From contig LRSR01003405.1 of assembly GCA_001579985.1 (NCBI GenBank), positions 1-58,060 of the forward strand: DNA of 58,060 bases. The letters are read 5' to 3'. The position numbers and the translations under genes were made by a program. The stretch is from Hypsibius dujardini. Its lineage: Eukaryota > Tardigrada > Eutardigrada > Parachela > Hypsibiidae. The notes beneath the pieces were generated by a model. It saw only the letters and a program-made list of their open reading frames with translations. It searched no databases and was not told where the DNA came from. Every line of letters begins with the position of its first letter. Within the stretch, counting starts at the first letter, position 1. This document shows, piece after piece, positions 40,771 through 52,409 of the stretch.

Positions 40771-41623
40771 TCTAAAAAAACTGGTGCGATTGGTCCTAAG
40801 GATCACTCCACGAGTTAGACAGGGCGTGCACTTCCTTGTATAGTCGTCATTGCTATTCGGAACTAATTGTTAGGTCTACCAACTGGAAGTTGGTGCGAAG
40901 TCGACGGAATAATAACAAAAACGAACAATACTAAATTATTAACCTACAACGCGAGGAAGGCCAAATTGTTAGTTCTTTCCTCCTTCTTTGTACTCTCTGG
41001 AGTGTGTGTTAAATTGTAATATCAATGAAATATTACGTAGTTACCGTTACTAACATGCCTGCACAATTCGCACTGTTGCAACAATTTGAACAAATAGTCA
41101 TGCACCGGAATAGCACCATGTTTGCCTTAGATGCCCACGAATTACGGAAATATTGCGCCGTCATGTGTATAATCGCCAAGCGATAGCGGCATGATTGTAA
41201 ATGGCCAGACACCTTCTTCAGGCCGTTCCTTTTTGTGTTTACGGTGGTCAATATTTAATAGTTTAGGTATTGTCCGAAAAATCGTGATAAAAAATGGATA
41301 CCACCGGAACATCCGAACCAACACCCCTCCAACAAAGGCAACCGCCAGAGCATATCTCATATGATGTTACTGTAGATAAACTTAAAACAACAATGCATGC
41401 AAAGTTGTCTTTCTTGGCTAGATAATTTTTATAGGACCTTTCAACTATTGCTTAGTGCGTATAAGAATAGTAAGGATATTATGCAAATTGTGTCACTTTG
41501 GGTGGAATTACAACTGACTAGACTATACTGTACTGCCATCCTTTGTTTCAGACTGGTCTCTGGTTGTTGACGTTCTACAATCGAGCTGGTGAAGCCTTGG
41601 TGCTGCCTTAATTTTTTTCCAAA
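40771..41623. other. Lectin-unit upstream region (repeated three times)
   Basis: Blocks from 41030 to 41610 (TACCGTTACTAACAT, CATATCTCATATGAT, ACTGGTCTCTGG, GAGCTGGTGAAGCCTTGG) recur before gene 2 (44100-44440) and gene 3 (49190-49677 plus 52226-52390), so it was duplicated with the lectin genes and includes their promoter and 5' UTR. Confidence 0.75.
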
Positions 41624-42839
41624 ATGGTTTTTGGAATTGTCCTTCTAATCGGTCTCGCTTTCGGTAAGCAAAATTCCCTCATTCATGCCATCAATTTGAA
41701 ACAATAATTTTTTTTTGTTCAGGGTTGATCGCAAGGTTGAATGGCGCCCTTGCGCTAGAACCGGTGCCGGTCTACAAGTGCCCGGTGGGGTTCACGAACG
41801 ACTGCGGGACCTGTCTAAAGATCACTTTGTCTGACGCTACGTGGAACGTCGCAAAAGACAACTGCATCAGTTTGGGGGCAAATCTTGTGACCATTCGCAA
41901 CGCTGATCAAAATCGGTGTATCATAAAATATACTTCGGCGGGAGCCTTTTGGATAGGGCTCTACAGCCCCGCAACTGCTACTCCTGAACTGGACTGGGAG
42001 TGGAGATGGATCAATCCAATGAGCGTTCCTCAACCTGCGGATTTTCTAAACTTCGCGCCCGGTAACTAGCCGTAACTTAAAGGTCACGACGATGTTGGAC
42101 CAGTACAGATTAGGATTAGTACATGCAGGGAAGCTTGTCAATTAAAGGCGGAAGATCAAACTTGCAGAAATATCTAATGAATTTTGCCGGGTCTTTTTTG
42201 ATAACGTTATAAAGCACATGAAAGTGTGAGGGTCGCAATGGTAGGGGCTACCAGGTACTTAGAATATGTACTGTCAAAACATCCCCTTCTCCATCCGATT
42301 CTGGTTGTTCCTCATTTCTTTTAAAATTAAAAATAAAATTATCTCTTAACTCAGCGTGGCCGCCACTCAGACAGACCCCTAACTGTTTGAGCTCATTACA
42401 TTGACTCGCATCCTTTTTAAAATGTCTTCTATAAGTACTATAGACACATAGGCACATGCGCAGCATCCTTTTGAATATGAGTGTGCCGATTTAATGATGA
42501 TTCTGAAGACGACCCGAAACAATGGTTCTGCTGGGCTTGTTTGTGGTTGCAAAAAGTGCCCAACGATTGCAGTCTATATCTCACATTATATTCTAAAACT
42601 TTTTAGGCAGCCCTGACCTTTACGGCGACCCTGACTTGGAACACGAGCGATGCAGCGAAATTTGGAGTGGCAAGGGCATCTGGAATGGCAAATGGAATAA
42701 CATGCCATGCGATATATCGCCGTATAGCTTCCACGACTGGGCCCCCTTTTTAACTAAAAGCTTCGGTTTCATCTGTGAGGCCGATCGCCATTTAGTCCAA
42801 CCAGTAGTCATGTGTCCGCCAGCTGCCGTACGTTCTTAA
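41624..42839 (+). CDS. Secreted C-type lectin 1, 203 residues
   Basis: Exons 41624-41663, 41723-42061 and 42607-42839 (612 nt in frame). The first exon and the start of the second encode the signal peptide (MVFGIVLLIGLAFG, then LIARLNGALA). The C-type lectin domain follows: CPVGFTNDCGTCLKI, TWNVAKDNCISLGANLVTIR, then in exon 3 ERCSEIW, WNNMPCD and GFICEAD. The usual EPN/QPD calcium-sugar motif is replaced by QPADFLNF, and WND by WNN, so classical calcium-dependent mannose or galactose binding is doubtful. It ends soon after the domain at CPPAAVRS, exactly where genes 2 and 3 continue into a further domain. First of three tandem paralogues. Confidence 0.85.
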
Positions 42840-43524
42840 GTGGAATACATTCTGCACGCTCTCTTTGATTGGGTGAAATTCGAGTTTGTTATTTTTATTG
42901 AGGAAAGAGAGCAACTTGTCAGTGTGCAGAGACATTAGAAGCTAGAAGTGGTGCGCGTCTTCGAAACTTTTGGCTGAAGTCTTTGTCTTCATTTGGACAA
43001 TCCGATTCAGTTATCGAATCATTCCCGCTTTTCAATTAACTTTTAATGGCAAATTATCTTCTTCGGCAAAGAAACTGCATATCACCCTGACAGGACTCTG
43101 GGTTTTCAATAATTTTCTCATATGTGCAAGCAATTTGCAAGTCGATTCATTGAAAAATTGAGGAAGAGCTGTTCAGCGTTTGCGGGTAATAATAATCGCC
43201 CAATTTCCCAGTTGGGGTCATACGTCAGCTGAAGATCTCGGTAAACTTCCTCTGTGGTAATGCGGTCGAATGCAGATATCTGCGGCCATAATAAACAGCT
43301 CTATATCAGGTATTTTTTTGTCCATAAACTTAGCACGAAACCGCTTCTCCCCGAAACAGCGCGACCATTTCTTCCCCTTCTTCCCAACGACTCGAATTTT
43401 TGTCCACTAGTAGACAGATGCCTTTTTCAACCTAATATAATTGTCAGACAAAGAACGAGCAACGAGGCGCGCCTTCACTTTCCGTTGAAGCATTTGATAC
43501 GCACCCCAATGGCCGCTGTGACGT

Positions 43525-43768
43525 TACCCTCACCCTGACTGCCCCTCCGAACGCAACGCAATTCCGACCATGGAATTGAGGGTGTAGCTCCAACCGTTGC
43601 GCAGGGTCGGCTCATCCACTCAGCTGGTGACGGCTAACCAGTCGCCCCAATTGCCCACTTTGCTGGTGGGATTGTTTGCCGGCACAGGGCAGACCGACGA
43701 TCCCGGGGATATCTTGGAGCAACAACGCAGCCGATGCCGTTCATCGCCGTGTCGTCACCCGCTTGATC
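43525..43768 (-). pseudogene. VMO1-like (vitelline membrane outer layer) exon, decayed
   Basis: After an acceptor TTTTACTTTAG, the frame DQAGDDTAMNGIGC matches the repeated DDTA.NGI..C of the VMO1 beta-prism fold. In another frame, VGNWGDWLAVTS then a TGA and GWSYTLNSMVGIALRSEG match the following G.WG.W and inner-strand parts. One frameshift and a stop show that it is dead. VMO1 domains are secreted and can bind sugars. It lies between lectins 1 and 2, opposite strand. Elsewhere in 42840-44455 nothing is seen apart from duplicated lectin flanks. Confidence 0.5.
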
Positions 43769-44455
43769 TAAAGTAAAATCCAACAAATACAATGTAAATT
43801 ATAAATTCTGAGCCTAAATTGAGTTAAACAAAAAATGTTTGCATTTATGTGCAAAACTTAACAATAGGCTTGTGTAATCTTATGCACAAAATTATCGTAA
43901 TTTGTGCCGTGGATTTTTATAGTTCAAGCATATCTGTTTTCCTTTAAAGTGATTCAGATTTTTTATTTTATTTTTTTGTATTAAAACAAAATAAAAGTAA
44001 ATGTGCTAAAATTTTATGAAAATATGTCTTACATTCGGTGTATATTTTGTTACTAACAAATTGTTGTAAAATAAATAAATTGTAAAGATACTATCTAATG
44101 TGGAAAAACGGAATGGATAACACAGGACTATCACCCCAACTCCCCTACCCACCGACAAAGGCAACCGCCACAGCATATCTCATATGATATTATTGTAGGT
44201 AAATATAAAGCAACAATGTATGCGAAGTTATCTTTCTTGGCTAAGTAATTTTCATAGGACCGTTCAACGATTGCTTAGTGCAAATAAGAATAAGGAGAAC
44301 ATGATGCAAATTCTGTCATTTTCTAATATCAACTTTGGGTAGAATTCAAACCAACTAGACTATACTGTACTGCCATCTCTTGCTTCAGACTGGTCTCTGG
44401 CTGTCGTCGTTCTACAGCCGAGCTGGTGAAGCCTTGGTTTTGAATTGTTTCCAAA

Positions 44456-47230
44456 ATGGTTTCCGGAATCGCCTTCCTAATCGGTCTCGCTTTCGGTGAG
44501 CGAAATTTCCCTCATTCATGCCATCAATTTAAAACAATTACTTTTTCTTTGTTCAGGGTTGGTCGCAAGGTCTCATGGCGCCCTTGCGCTAGAACCGGTC
44601 TACCAATGCCCGGTGGGATTCACGTACGACTGCGCGACCTGTCTGAAGGTGACTGTGTCTAACGCCTCGTGGAACGTCGCGAGAGACAACTGTATCGATT
44701 TGGGGGCAAATCTTGTGACCATTCGCAATGCTGATCAAAATCGGTGTATCACAAAGTATACCTCGACGGGATTCTTTAGGATGGGGCTCTACAGTCCCGC
44801 GACTGCTACTCCTCCGAACTGGCAGTGGAGATGGATCAATCCAATGAGCGTTGCACAACCTGGGGATTTTCAAAACTTTGCGCCAGGTAACTAGCATAAA
44901 CATATTTAAGATATCTACTGTCAAAACTATCACCTTCTCCATCCGATTCAGGCTATTCATGAAGGGGTTGCATCTTAAGCTGGAAGTGGTCGCTAGATGC
45001 ACATTTTGAATGACGTCTCAATCTCAACATTCATCCAATGTGATAAAAAATTTTGCAGAGTAGGGTCTGTTTGTGCCAACCCATAACTTAAGTTTTATCC
45101 TTAACTTAAAGTTAAGGTTAGCCTTAACTTATGGCGCTTGATTTGTGTGTTCGGCGACCAACCATACCAACAAAATTAAATTATCAGCTGATGTAATGAT
45201 CCTAAAATACAGGTTCTTAAGCAAATCAATGATAATAATTTAGTCAATCCTAAAATAATCAATTTAAAGATAAAACTGATTACCGATCTGGCCTGGATAG
45301 TGCACAAACGGGAAATACGAACAGCGATAATGAAGCGACAAATCCAGCCATTGATTGATTGATTGCGTGTACAGCTAATTCAAGTGGAAAACCAACGCTC
45401 GATCAATTGATTGATTGATCGATTGATTAATTGACAGATTGATTGATTGATGTACGATAGATAAAAGTCCAAATTAGCTTCTGAATGTTTCGAAATCAAC
45501 AGTATTCTCCTGCCTCTAATAATTATTCTGAAATCCAAATATAAAATCATTCCAAGCATACAATGATTTTCGAAAAGAAACACAGCCAGTTTAAAATTTC
45601 GCAATGTGGCGGAGCGGATGCCCTCTACCGTCAGCGGAGCGGCTATCCAACGTTGAAAAAGTGCCCTCCAGAAAATAGACCGCTGAACGAGTATCAGAAA
45701 GTTCCACCTATCCCCAATAGCACCAGGAAATCCCAAAATGAATTCCCTTCCCAAATATGCATCTTCGTAAAGTTAATTGGCAGTGGGGATGTATGTGAAC
45801 GATTTCAAAGGGGCCTTCCTTAAACTTGATTTTTAAGGATGAGAGTTATCGTAAACCATACCTCAAGTCGATACCCCGCCCCTTTTCGTGACGTCACACG
45901 GACTTATGGATAAGAGTTAAGGTTATGTATCGCTCCGAACAGACCCTAGTAAAGTCTTCTAAAATATAATAATTTCTCATTTCAGCGTGGCTGCCACTCA
46001 GACAGACCCTTAATTGTTTGAGCTCATTACAATGATCCGCATCATTCTTTTTAAATGTTTTCTAAAAGACATATGGGCACCTCTTTGGTCCACTGTCTGG
46101 CATGCCCAATTGGCGTGTTTTTTCTGACACGCACCGAATCAAAACGGCCGCGCATCCAATGATTTTGTATGAGAGAATACGTTTCATTGGCCCGGTCAAT
46201 TAGACTGGCCAATTTTCTCAAGCAAAGGCAGATATAATACAGTGGCCTGTTAACATCTGGCTTGATATTCGCCCCGACAAACAGTGATGACAAATACTGA
46301 TATGAGAATTCGGCCCATCCTCGGCATCGCACTTGAATTGGTTCATTCAACGCTTGCAGGTGGCCGATGGATTGATTAATGTTTGACGGGCCGATTGGGG
46401 CGCTTTTTTTTAATCACTCTCACTTTTTAATCTACAACATGTTTGTGGCTGGTTATTATTTTCATGTTTTGCAAGGGCGACAAAAGGCGTCCAGCACATG
46501 GCACACGCGCAGCATCGTTTTGAAAATGAGTGTGTCGATTTAATAACGACTTTGAGGACGAACCGAAAAAATAGTTTTGCTTGTTACTTTTGTGGTCGCA
46601 AGAAGTGCCCAACGCACATGATAGCAGTCTATATCTCACATTATCTTCTGAAACTTTTTAGGTCAGCCTGACCTTCACGGCAGCATCGTTGGTGCAGCAC
46701 ATGAGCGATGTGGCGAAATTTTGCTGAATGGCGACTGGAATAACGCCCCATGCGATTCGTCGCCATATAGCTTCCACAGCCCAGGCGCACATTTTACTGG
46801 AAGCGGTGGTTTCATCTGTGAGGCTGACCGCCAGTTAGTCCCACCAGTGATCGAGTGTCCCCCAGCTCCCACTCCCATTACGGTTACATGTTCGCGAGGC
46901 AACCTGACGGTTCCAAAAGTCGACCTCGAAGAAGACGAACTCTTGACTGGTCGCGCCGAATTCATCGGGGATCAAAGTGGTAAATGCCGTCATATCGGCT
47001 TCCTCCTGCACCATTGGGTTGTCGCCGAAGCGAAAACTCTCCAACGATGGGAACGGTCGATTCGAGACAGTAATAACGCCCACGTGACCTGCCGAGCGAA
47101 CGGGATCATTGAATTGTCCGATCGAGAACCCGACAGTGCGGAGATTCTGGGACTGACCGTGGAGACGGCATTCACGCCCAAATGTCGTGACTTTTTCTAT
47201 AAGTTTGTGGGGCAGTTGTTGGCTGTTTAA
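44456..47230 (+). CDS. Secreted C-type lectin 2 with extra C-terminal domain, 312 residues
   Basis: Exons 44456-44495, 44557-44886 and 46662-47230 (939 nt, in frame). The lectin domain parallels gene 1 (CPVGFTYDCATCLKV, NVARDNCIDLGANLVTIR, ERCGEILLNGDWNNAPCD, GFICEAD). A short proline-threonine hinge (CPPAPTPITVTC) leads to about 110 further residues: VPKVDLEEDELLTGRAEFIG, GKCRHIGFLLHHWVVAEAKT, NNAHVTCRANGIIELSDREP and FTPKCRDFFYKFVGQ. I do not recognise this second domain; it has four cysteines. It is intact and probably secreted. Its last exon is almost identical to that of gene 3. Intron 2 contains a DNA transposon. Confidence 0.85.
45063..45946. mobile_element. TIR DNA transposon in lectin 2 intron, 884 bp
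   Basis: Ends GGGTCTGTT and AACAGACCC with imperfect arms extending over CATAACTTAAG-type sequence, flanked by TA on both sides. On the minus strand, a remnant around 45720-45560 (GFPGAIGDRWNF, FWRALFQRW) vaguely resembles PIF/Harbinger transposase, but the family is unsure. A GATT tetranucleotide repeat lies at 45348-45450. Confidence 0.55.
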
Positions 47231-49189
47231 GAGCCGCCCTTTGATGTGTATTGTCCGGTAGGGACCTGGAGAAAGCTTGGATTACTTCGGGTAGTAATAG
47301 ACTTCTAATCCTTCTGATTTTAAGTTCGGTATAAGCCGTAGTTTTCGATGTGGAAAATTTTTTGAACCCTCCCTTTGATTGAATGAAATTCGAGTTTGTT
47401 ATTGGGGAAAGAGAGTAATGTGCACAGAAATCAGAAGCTAGATGTGGGTGTGCATCTTCGAAGCTTTTGGCCGGAGTCCTTGTCTTTATTTCGACAGTTC
47501 AAATCAGTTTCCTTCGTAAAAGAATTTCCACATCACACTGACGGGACTCTGGGTTTTCAATAGTTTTCTCGATTGCGCAAGAAAGTTGCAATCCATCATG
47601 ATCGGAGCCATTTGTCGCATATTCAGTCCGCATACCAGGTGCGGGAAAGCTTTTGGCACTGGCCTTCGCAGGCCCTTGCCTGAACTCTATGATAAAATAT
47701 TTCCTGCACTGGAAAGCCCACTTTGATGGCTATCCGAATCACTTTCAAAATTGAGATTCAGGTTGTTGAATCAGAAGTTGTTTCGAAAAACCCAAAGACC
47801 AACACTGTTAAAATTTGTCCCATGGACCATATTTCAGATCTCCCTCAACTTTAAAGCGAATCTATAAAACAAAAACGGCAAACTATAGATCTATGTTAGC
47901 GTACTGTAAAAGAAAAAAATCAGAAATAATCAATCAATCGTGCACTACTTAGTTGAGGGAGACCTTTTTTTAAAAAATGTAAACATTTTCAGACTCAAAA
48001 GTGGTGTACGGGTCCACGCTAATAACTTTCTCAATTGTTACGCTATTGGGATAATTTCAATCACATTAAAGAACCAAATTATTGCACCAAATGTGTTACT
48101 AAAAAACAGTGTTGTTTTATTTTAGGTCTCCAGTTTTGGTCTAAAGTTAGGGATGCGGATTTAAAAAACTGGCTGAACTTAAGCCTGCGAGATTTTCTTT
48201 TTTCTCAAAATCAAAGTTGCCGTCAAATTGATTTTTTCTTTTGCATGGGATAATCCCATTAAAGTACTACAACACATGTCTTTTAAATTTTTTGTTGCTC
48301 ACGCTCTGCTTCGAGAAATGCGAACCATTTTTGATCTGGGTCAGCGAACTTGGCAAAATCTACCATTAACCAGGCCACGCTTAATTTTAGGTGCTGCCAC
48401 AAACCAATGCATAGCACCTGTCCTGCTCCTGCCCCAACGTCGAACCAAGCAAGTGTTTCACAGACCTATAGGTCGTCTTTAGAAATAGAGCATAACTTTT
48501 TTTATCAGTTCATATATGGTTACATTCAGCAATTTTAGTGTAGTGCCAAAAGTTCTCCCGCACCCGGTAACTCAAACACAAACACCCCAGAGTCAACAAT
48601 TTTGCCTAAGGCTGTGAATAAACGTGCGTCGAAGTAAAACAAACGCACAGGTGAAGGGGCGTTAGCTTCTGCATGATCAGTGCAATTGTGTCGCCAATCC
48701 GTGTTTGCGCAAACCCAAAAGCTAATCTCGCAAACAAATGACGTGATATTGAGTATGTTTGTAGCTTGAGCAAGAATTACGCATTATACGCCACAATATT
48801 ATTTTGGCCTTCCTACTAACATCATATTTCTGCTTGATTCAAGTTTGCGTTCTCTTCTAGAAGATTTCCTGTTGTGTTAATTGATGTAGAGTCACGACGA
48901 AAATTATTGGAGAAGTCTGTTGTTTTGACGCGTGAAAAAATTGTATAGTTCTCCCATCATTAAGCGATCGCGCCAGAAAACCGTCCGCGCGAGATGCTCC
49001 GGGACCTAAGTAGATCGCCCCTCCAATATACACGGCCTGATATTCTTTTCAAGTGATATGCGAGGTCGATGGAATAATTACTGAAAAGGACAATTCGTGA
49101 CGTCAAAATTATATTACTGAGCTACAAGGCAGGGAGGGCAAACTTTTCTCAATGGTCAGCTATAAGCGTTAGTTTTTTCTTTCTTGTTT
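47231..49189. other. Spacer between lectins 2 and 3
   Basis: The first 250 bp match the 3' flanks of lectins 1 and 3. No gene is supported in the rest; open frames between 47940 and 48540 lack recognisable motifs. Confidence 0.55.
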
Positions 49190-50094
49190 GTACTCTCTGA
49201 AGTGCATGTTTAATTGTAATATCAATGGGCAATGAAATATGACGTAGCTACCGTTACTAACATCTCGTCACAACGTCACAATTCCCACTGTTGCAACAAT
49301 GTGAACAGTTAGTCAAACAACGGGAAAGCACCATGTTTGCATTAGATGATCACGAACTGCGGAAGTGTCGCGCCTTCATGCGTATAATCACCAAGCGATA
49401 GCGGCATAATTGTAAATAGCTGGACTCACATTCTCCAAGCCGTTCCTTCTTTCGTTTACGGTGGTTCAGTATTCTTCAATTTAGAAAACGTCTAAAAAAT
49501 GTGTGATAAAAAATTGATTCCACCGGGACACTACCCCCAACCCCCCCCCCCCGGACAAAGGCAACCGCCACAACATATCTCATATGATATTTTTGTAGGT
49601 AAACATAAAGCAACAATGCATGCAAAGTTATCTTTCTTGGCTAAATAATTTTCATAGGACCGTTCAACGATTGCTTACAAGGGGCTCCCCCCACTCTGAC
49701 CCAAAATCTCTTACTTCTACTGCATTTCAAAAATGCGTAAAAATGTGCTCTTGCTCTCTCCGTTGAGAAAAGTTCCCCGTTTCCAAAACTTGTATTTTTA
49801 AAAAATAAAAAACTCTTCAGAGGTGGTATATAGAGGGCGCTATACGTGTTACCATCTGCCGTTTAGACTGATTGATGTATTTGGAGGAAAGCAAAAACGT
49901 TTGAAATTATGCATGCAAAGAATCCCTGTGACATTGTCGATTGATTAATTGATTTTGCAATAAGTATGAAAAACTTCGTAGGATTAAATTTCGATGCGAG
50001 TGCTCAATTTTTAAATCATTTTCGTGTCAGCACAACTTATTTCACTTTAACGAAGTTTTCAGCTTATTGTACTACACAAGTTTATAGTACGAAT

Positions 50095-51893
50095 ATGGAT
50101 GATTTCGAACTAGTTTATGATAATGGGCTGCCTTGTGATGTTTCCGTGACTGATGAGGAGCTGATGGTGCTTGACGATCGGCTGATGGATGTGGACGAAT
50201 CAGACAATTCGGCGCCCGAATCATCTTCCCACGAAGTGTTTGAGCCAAATTCCGACCATGGAAACCTCAAGCGGGGATCTGGATGGAAGAATGCACCAAG
50301 TCTGGAGTACAAGATGCAGGCGGTTGCGTATTGGAAGTCCGGGAAAAAAAGCGATTATCTCTTCCAAACGTTCAGAACAGATTCGTACTAGTGACATCGA
50401 AGTCATTGCTTTTTAAATGGGCTCAGCAAATTGATCCGAAGTCACGACTGGGAAAGATGCGAAGAATTTTTGAGATTACCAAGGCAGCATTTGATAAGGT
50501 AAGTTCTACTTGTGCTTGATTGGTTGATTTGTTTCAACGTGTTGCCACATTTTTATCGTGCGCTCAAACGATTGATTGATTGATTGATAATGCATATGCA
50601 GGCAGAAGGCGAACTTACCATCATCCACGACTGCGACCTCACCAAATGGGCTAGAGATGCGGCGGGGGAGGTTGAGCTGAGTTCTTTCCGAGTCTCCAAA
50701 CACTGGATCCAGCGCTTCAAAAAGCTGAACAATATTGGCGACAGAAAAATCACTGAATACGTCACGCGGAGGATGGTAGAGAATGAGGCGGACCGTTACA
50801 TCGCTGCGGCTGATTTTGTGCAGTATGTCAAGGAACTCATCACGTCGTACGGACCTGACTGCGTGCTGAATGCCGATCAGAGCGGCTTTCAATACGAAAT
50901 CCATTCGGGGAGAACGTTGCGGACGCGCGGTATAATTTGTCTGTCTGTCGGTTGATTAGTGGGTCGGTTTGTCGGTCTGTCTGTCGGTCTGTCTGTCGGT
51001 CGGTCTGTTTGTCTGCGTATCTACCTGCCTACATGTCTATGTTTCGGAATGCCTCTGCTTTTACATGTATTGTCAATCATTGTTTAGTCCGACTTTCCGA
51101 CCTTTTAGGTACGAAGAAAGTGAAAGCTTGTGTCCAGTCGATTTCCAAGATGACGCATTCATACACAATCATGCCCATTATTGATGCCAACGGCAAGTTG
51201 TTTTCGCCTCTTTTCATTGTGATGAAGGAGGTGACGGGTGACACCTTCGGTCCTCAAGTCCAGCGGGATCTTTTTACGGCGCCTAATATCCTGGTCACTG
51301 CGTCCAGTTCCGGCAAGATGAAGAAGGAGCACCTCAAGGTGTGGTTGGAGGAAGTTTTTTTCCCGCATGTTGGTGATCGGACTGTTCTTGTAATTGATTC
51401 GTGGTCCACTTACAAGAATACGGCGCTGTTGGACGCTGCCACACCTGAGGGTCGCCACGTCCAAATCGTCACCGTTCCACCTAAAACCACGCCCTTGTGC
51501 CAGCCGTTGGATGTCTTCGGTTTCCGAATGTGGAAAACCTTTGTCCGAAAGATCTGGGACTGGGTTGTTCGTGACGACATCCAGTGCGAACTGCACCTGC
51601 GGAACGCGGCGCTAAAACTGCAGTCATTGGTGCACAATCAGTTCAGTAGTCCGCGTTTCCGGGAAATGTGGAAAGTTGGGTGGACACACCCAGGGTATTT
51701 TGAGAACGATGAGCATGTAGAGTTTAAGACACCGTCTCAATTTTGTTTCGAAAGTGATGCTGCAAAGGAGAACCGCCGGTGTTCGGTGGCTCCATGCGAG
51801 AAGACTCACTTTTTGACGTGCGCTTGGTGTAAGGCTACCTTGTGTTTCGAGCACTTTTTCCAGTGCAATCATTTCTGCGAAGTTATAAATTAG
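50095..51893 (+). CDS. Pogo/Tigger-type DDE transposase, three exons
   Basis: Exons 50095-50498, 50602-50929 and 51109-51893. The N-terminus is acidic and followed by a helix-turn-helix region. Next comes a CENP-B-like part (FRVSKHWIQRFKKLNNI). The DDE catalytic domain has NADQSG, LVIDSWSTYKN and TTPLCQPLDVFGF, the three aspartates of the pogo family, and THSYTIMPIIDANGKL after the first. The C-terminus has a Cys/His-rich tail (CAWCKATLCFEHFFQCNHFC) that could bind zinc. A one-base deletion in an A7 run near 50344 breaks exon 1's frame; otherwise it is open. Intron 2 contains a CTGT-type microsatellite. Transposition activity is therefore doubtful in this copy. Confidence 0.82.
50936..51015. 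repeat. (GTCT/GTCG)n microsatellite in a transposase intron
   Basis: TGTCTGTCGGTCTGTCTGTCGG array between donor 50930 and acceptor 51108. Confidence 0.9.
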
Positions 51894-52409
51894 AGGTTCC
51901 GGTTTCTGTGTGTTTATGTTCTATCTTGATTAACAATTGAATCTGGTCAACATATCATTTTATCATGATGTGACGCTGCTATCTGTTACCTATGCTAGAA
52001 TACGGTCAGACAGCATAATTCAGCAATCAATCAACATAAATTGTGGTAACATAAGTAGCGCCCTCTATGTGCCACCTCTGAAGAGTTTTTTATTATTTTA
52101 AAATACAAGTTTTGGAAACGGGGAACTTTTCTCAACGGAGAGAGCAAGAGCACATTTTTACGCATTTTTGAAATGCAGTAGAAGTAAGAGATTTTGGGTC
52201 ACAGAGTGGGGGGAGCCCCTTGTTAGTGCAAATAAGAATAAGGAGAACATAATGCAAATTCTGTCATTTTCTAGCATCAACTTAAGGTAATATTCCAACT
52301 AAGTAGACTACATTGTAGTACCATCCCTTGCTTCAAACTGGTCTCTGGTTGTCGACGTTCTACAGCCGAGCTGGTGAAGCCTTGGTGCTTTCTTGATTTT
52401 TTTTTCAAA

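Larger units (their letters stand above)
49678..52222 (+). mobile_element. Pogo/Tigger-like DNA transposon, 2,545 bp
   Basis: Long terminal inverted repeats of about 175 bp (start CAAGGGGCTCCCCCCACTCT; right end is the near-perfect complement), flanked by TTA (49675-49677 and 52223-52225). The empty site is visible in lectin 2's flank (GATTGCTTAGTGCAAAT near 44270). It inserted upstream of lectin 3 after the array had formed. It encodes one transposase. Confidence 0.9.
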
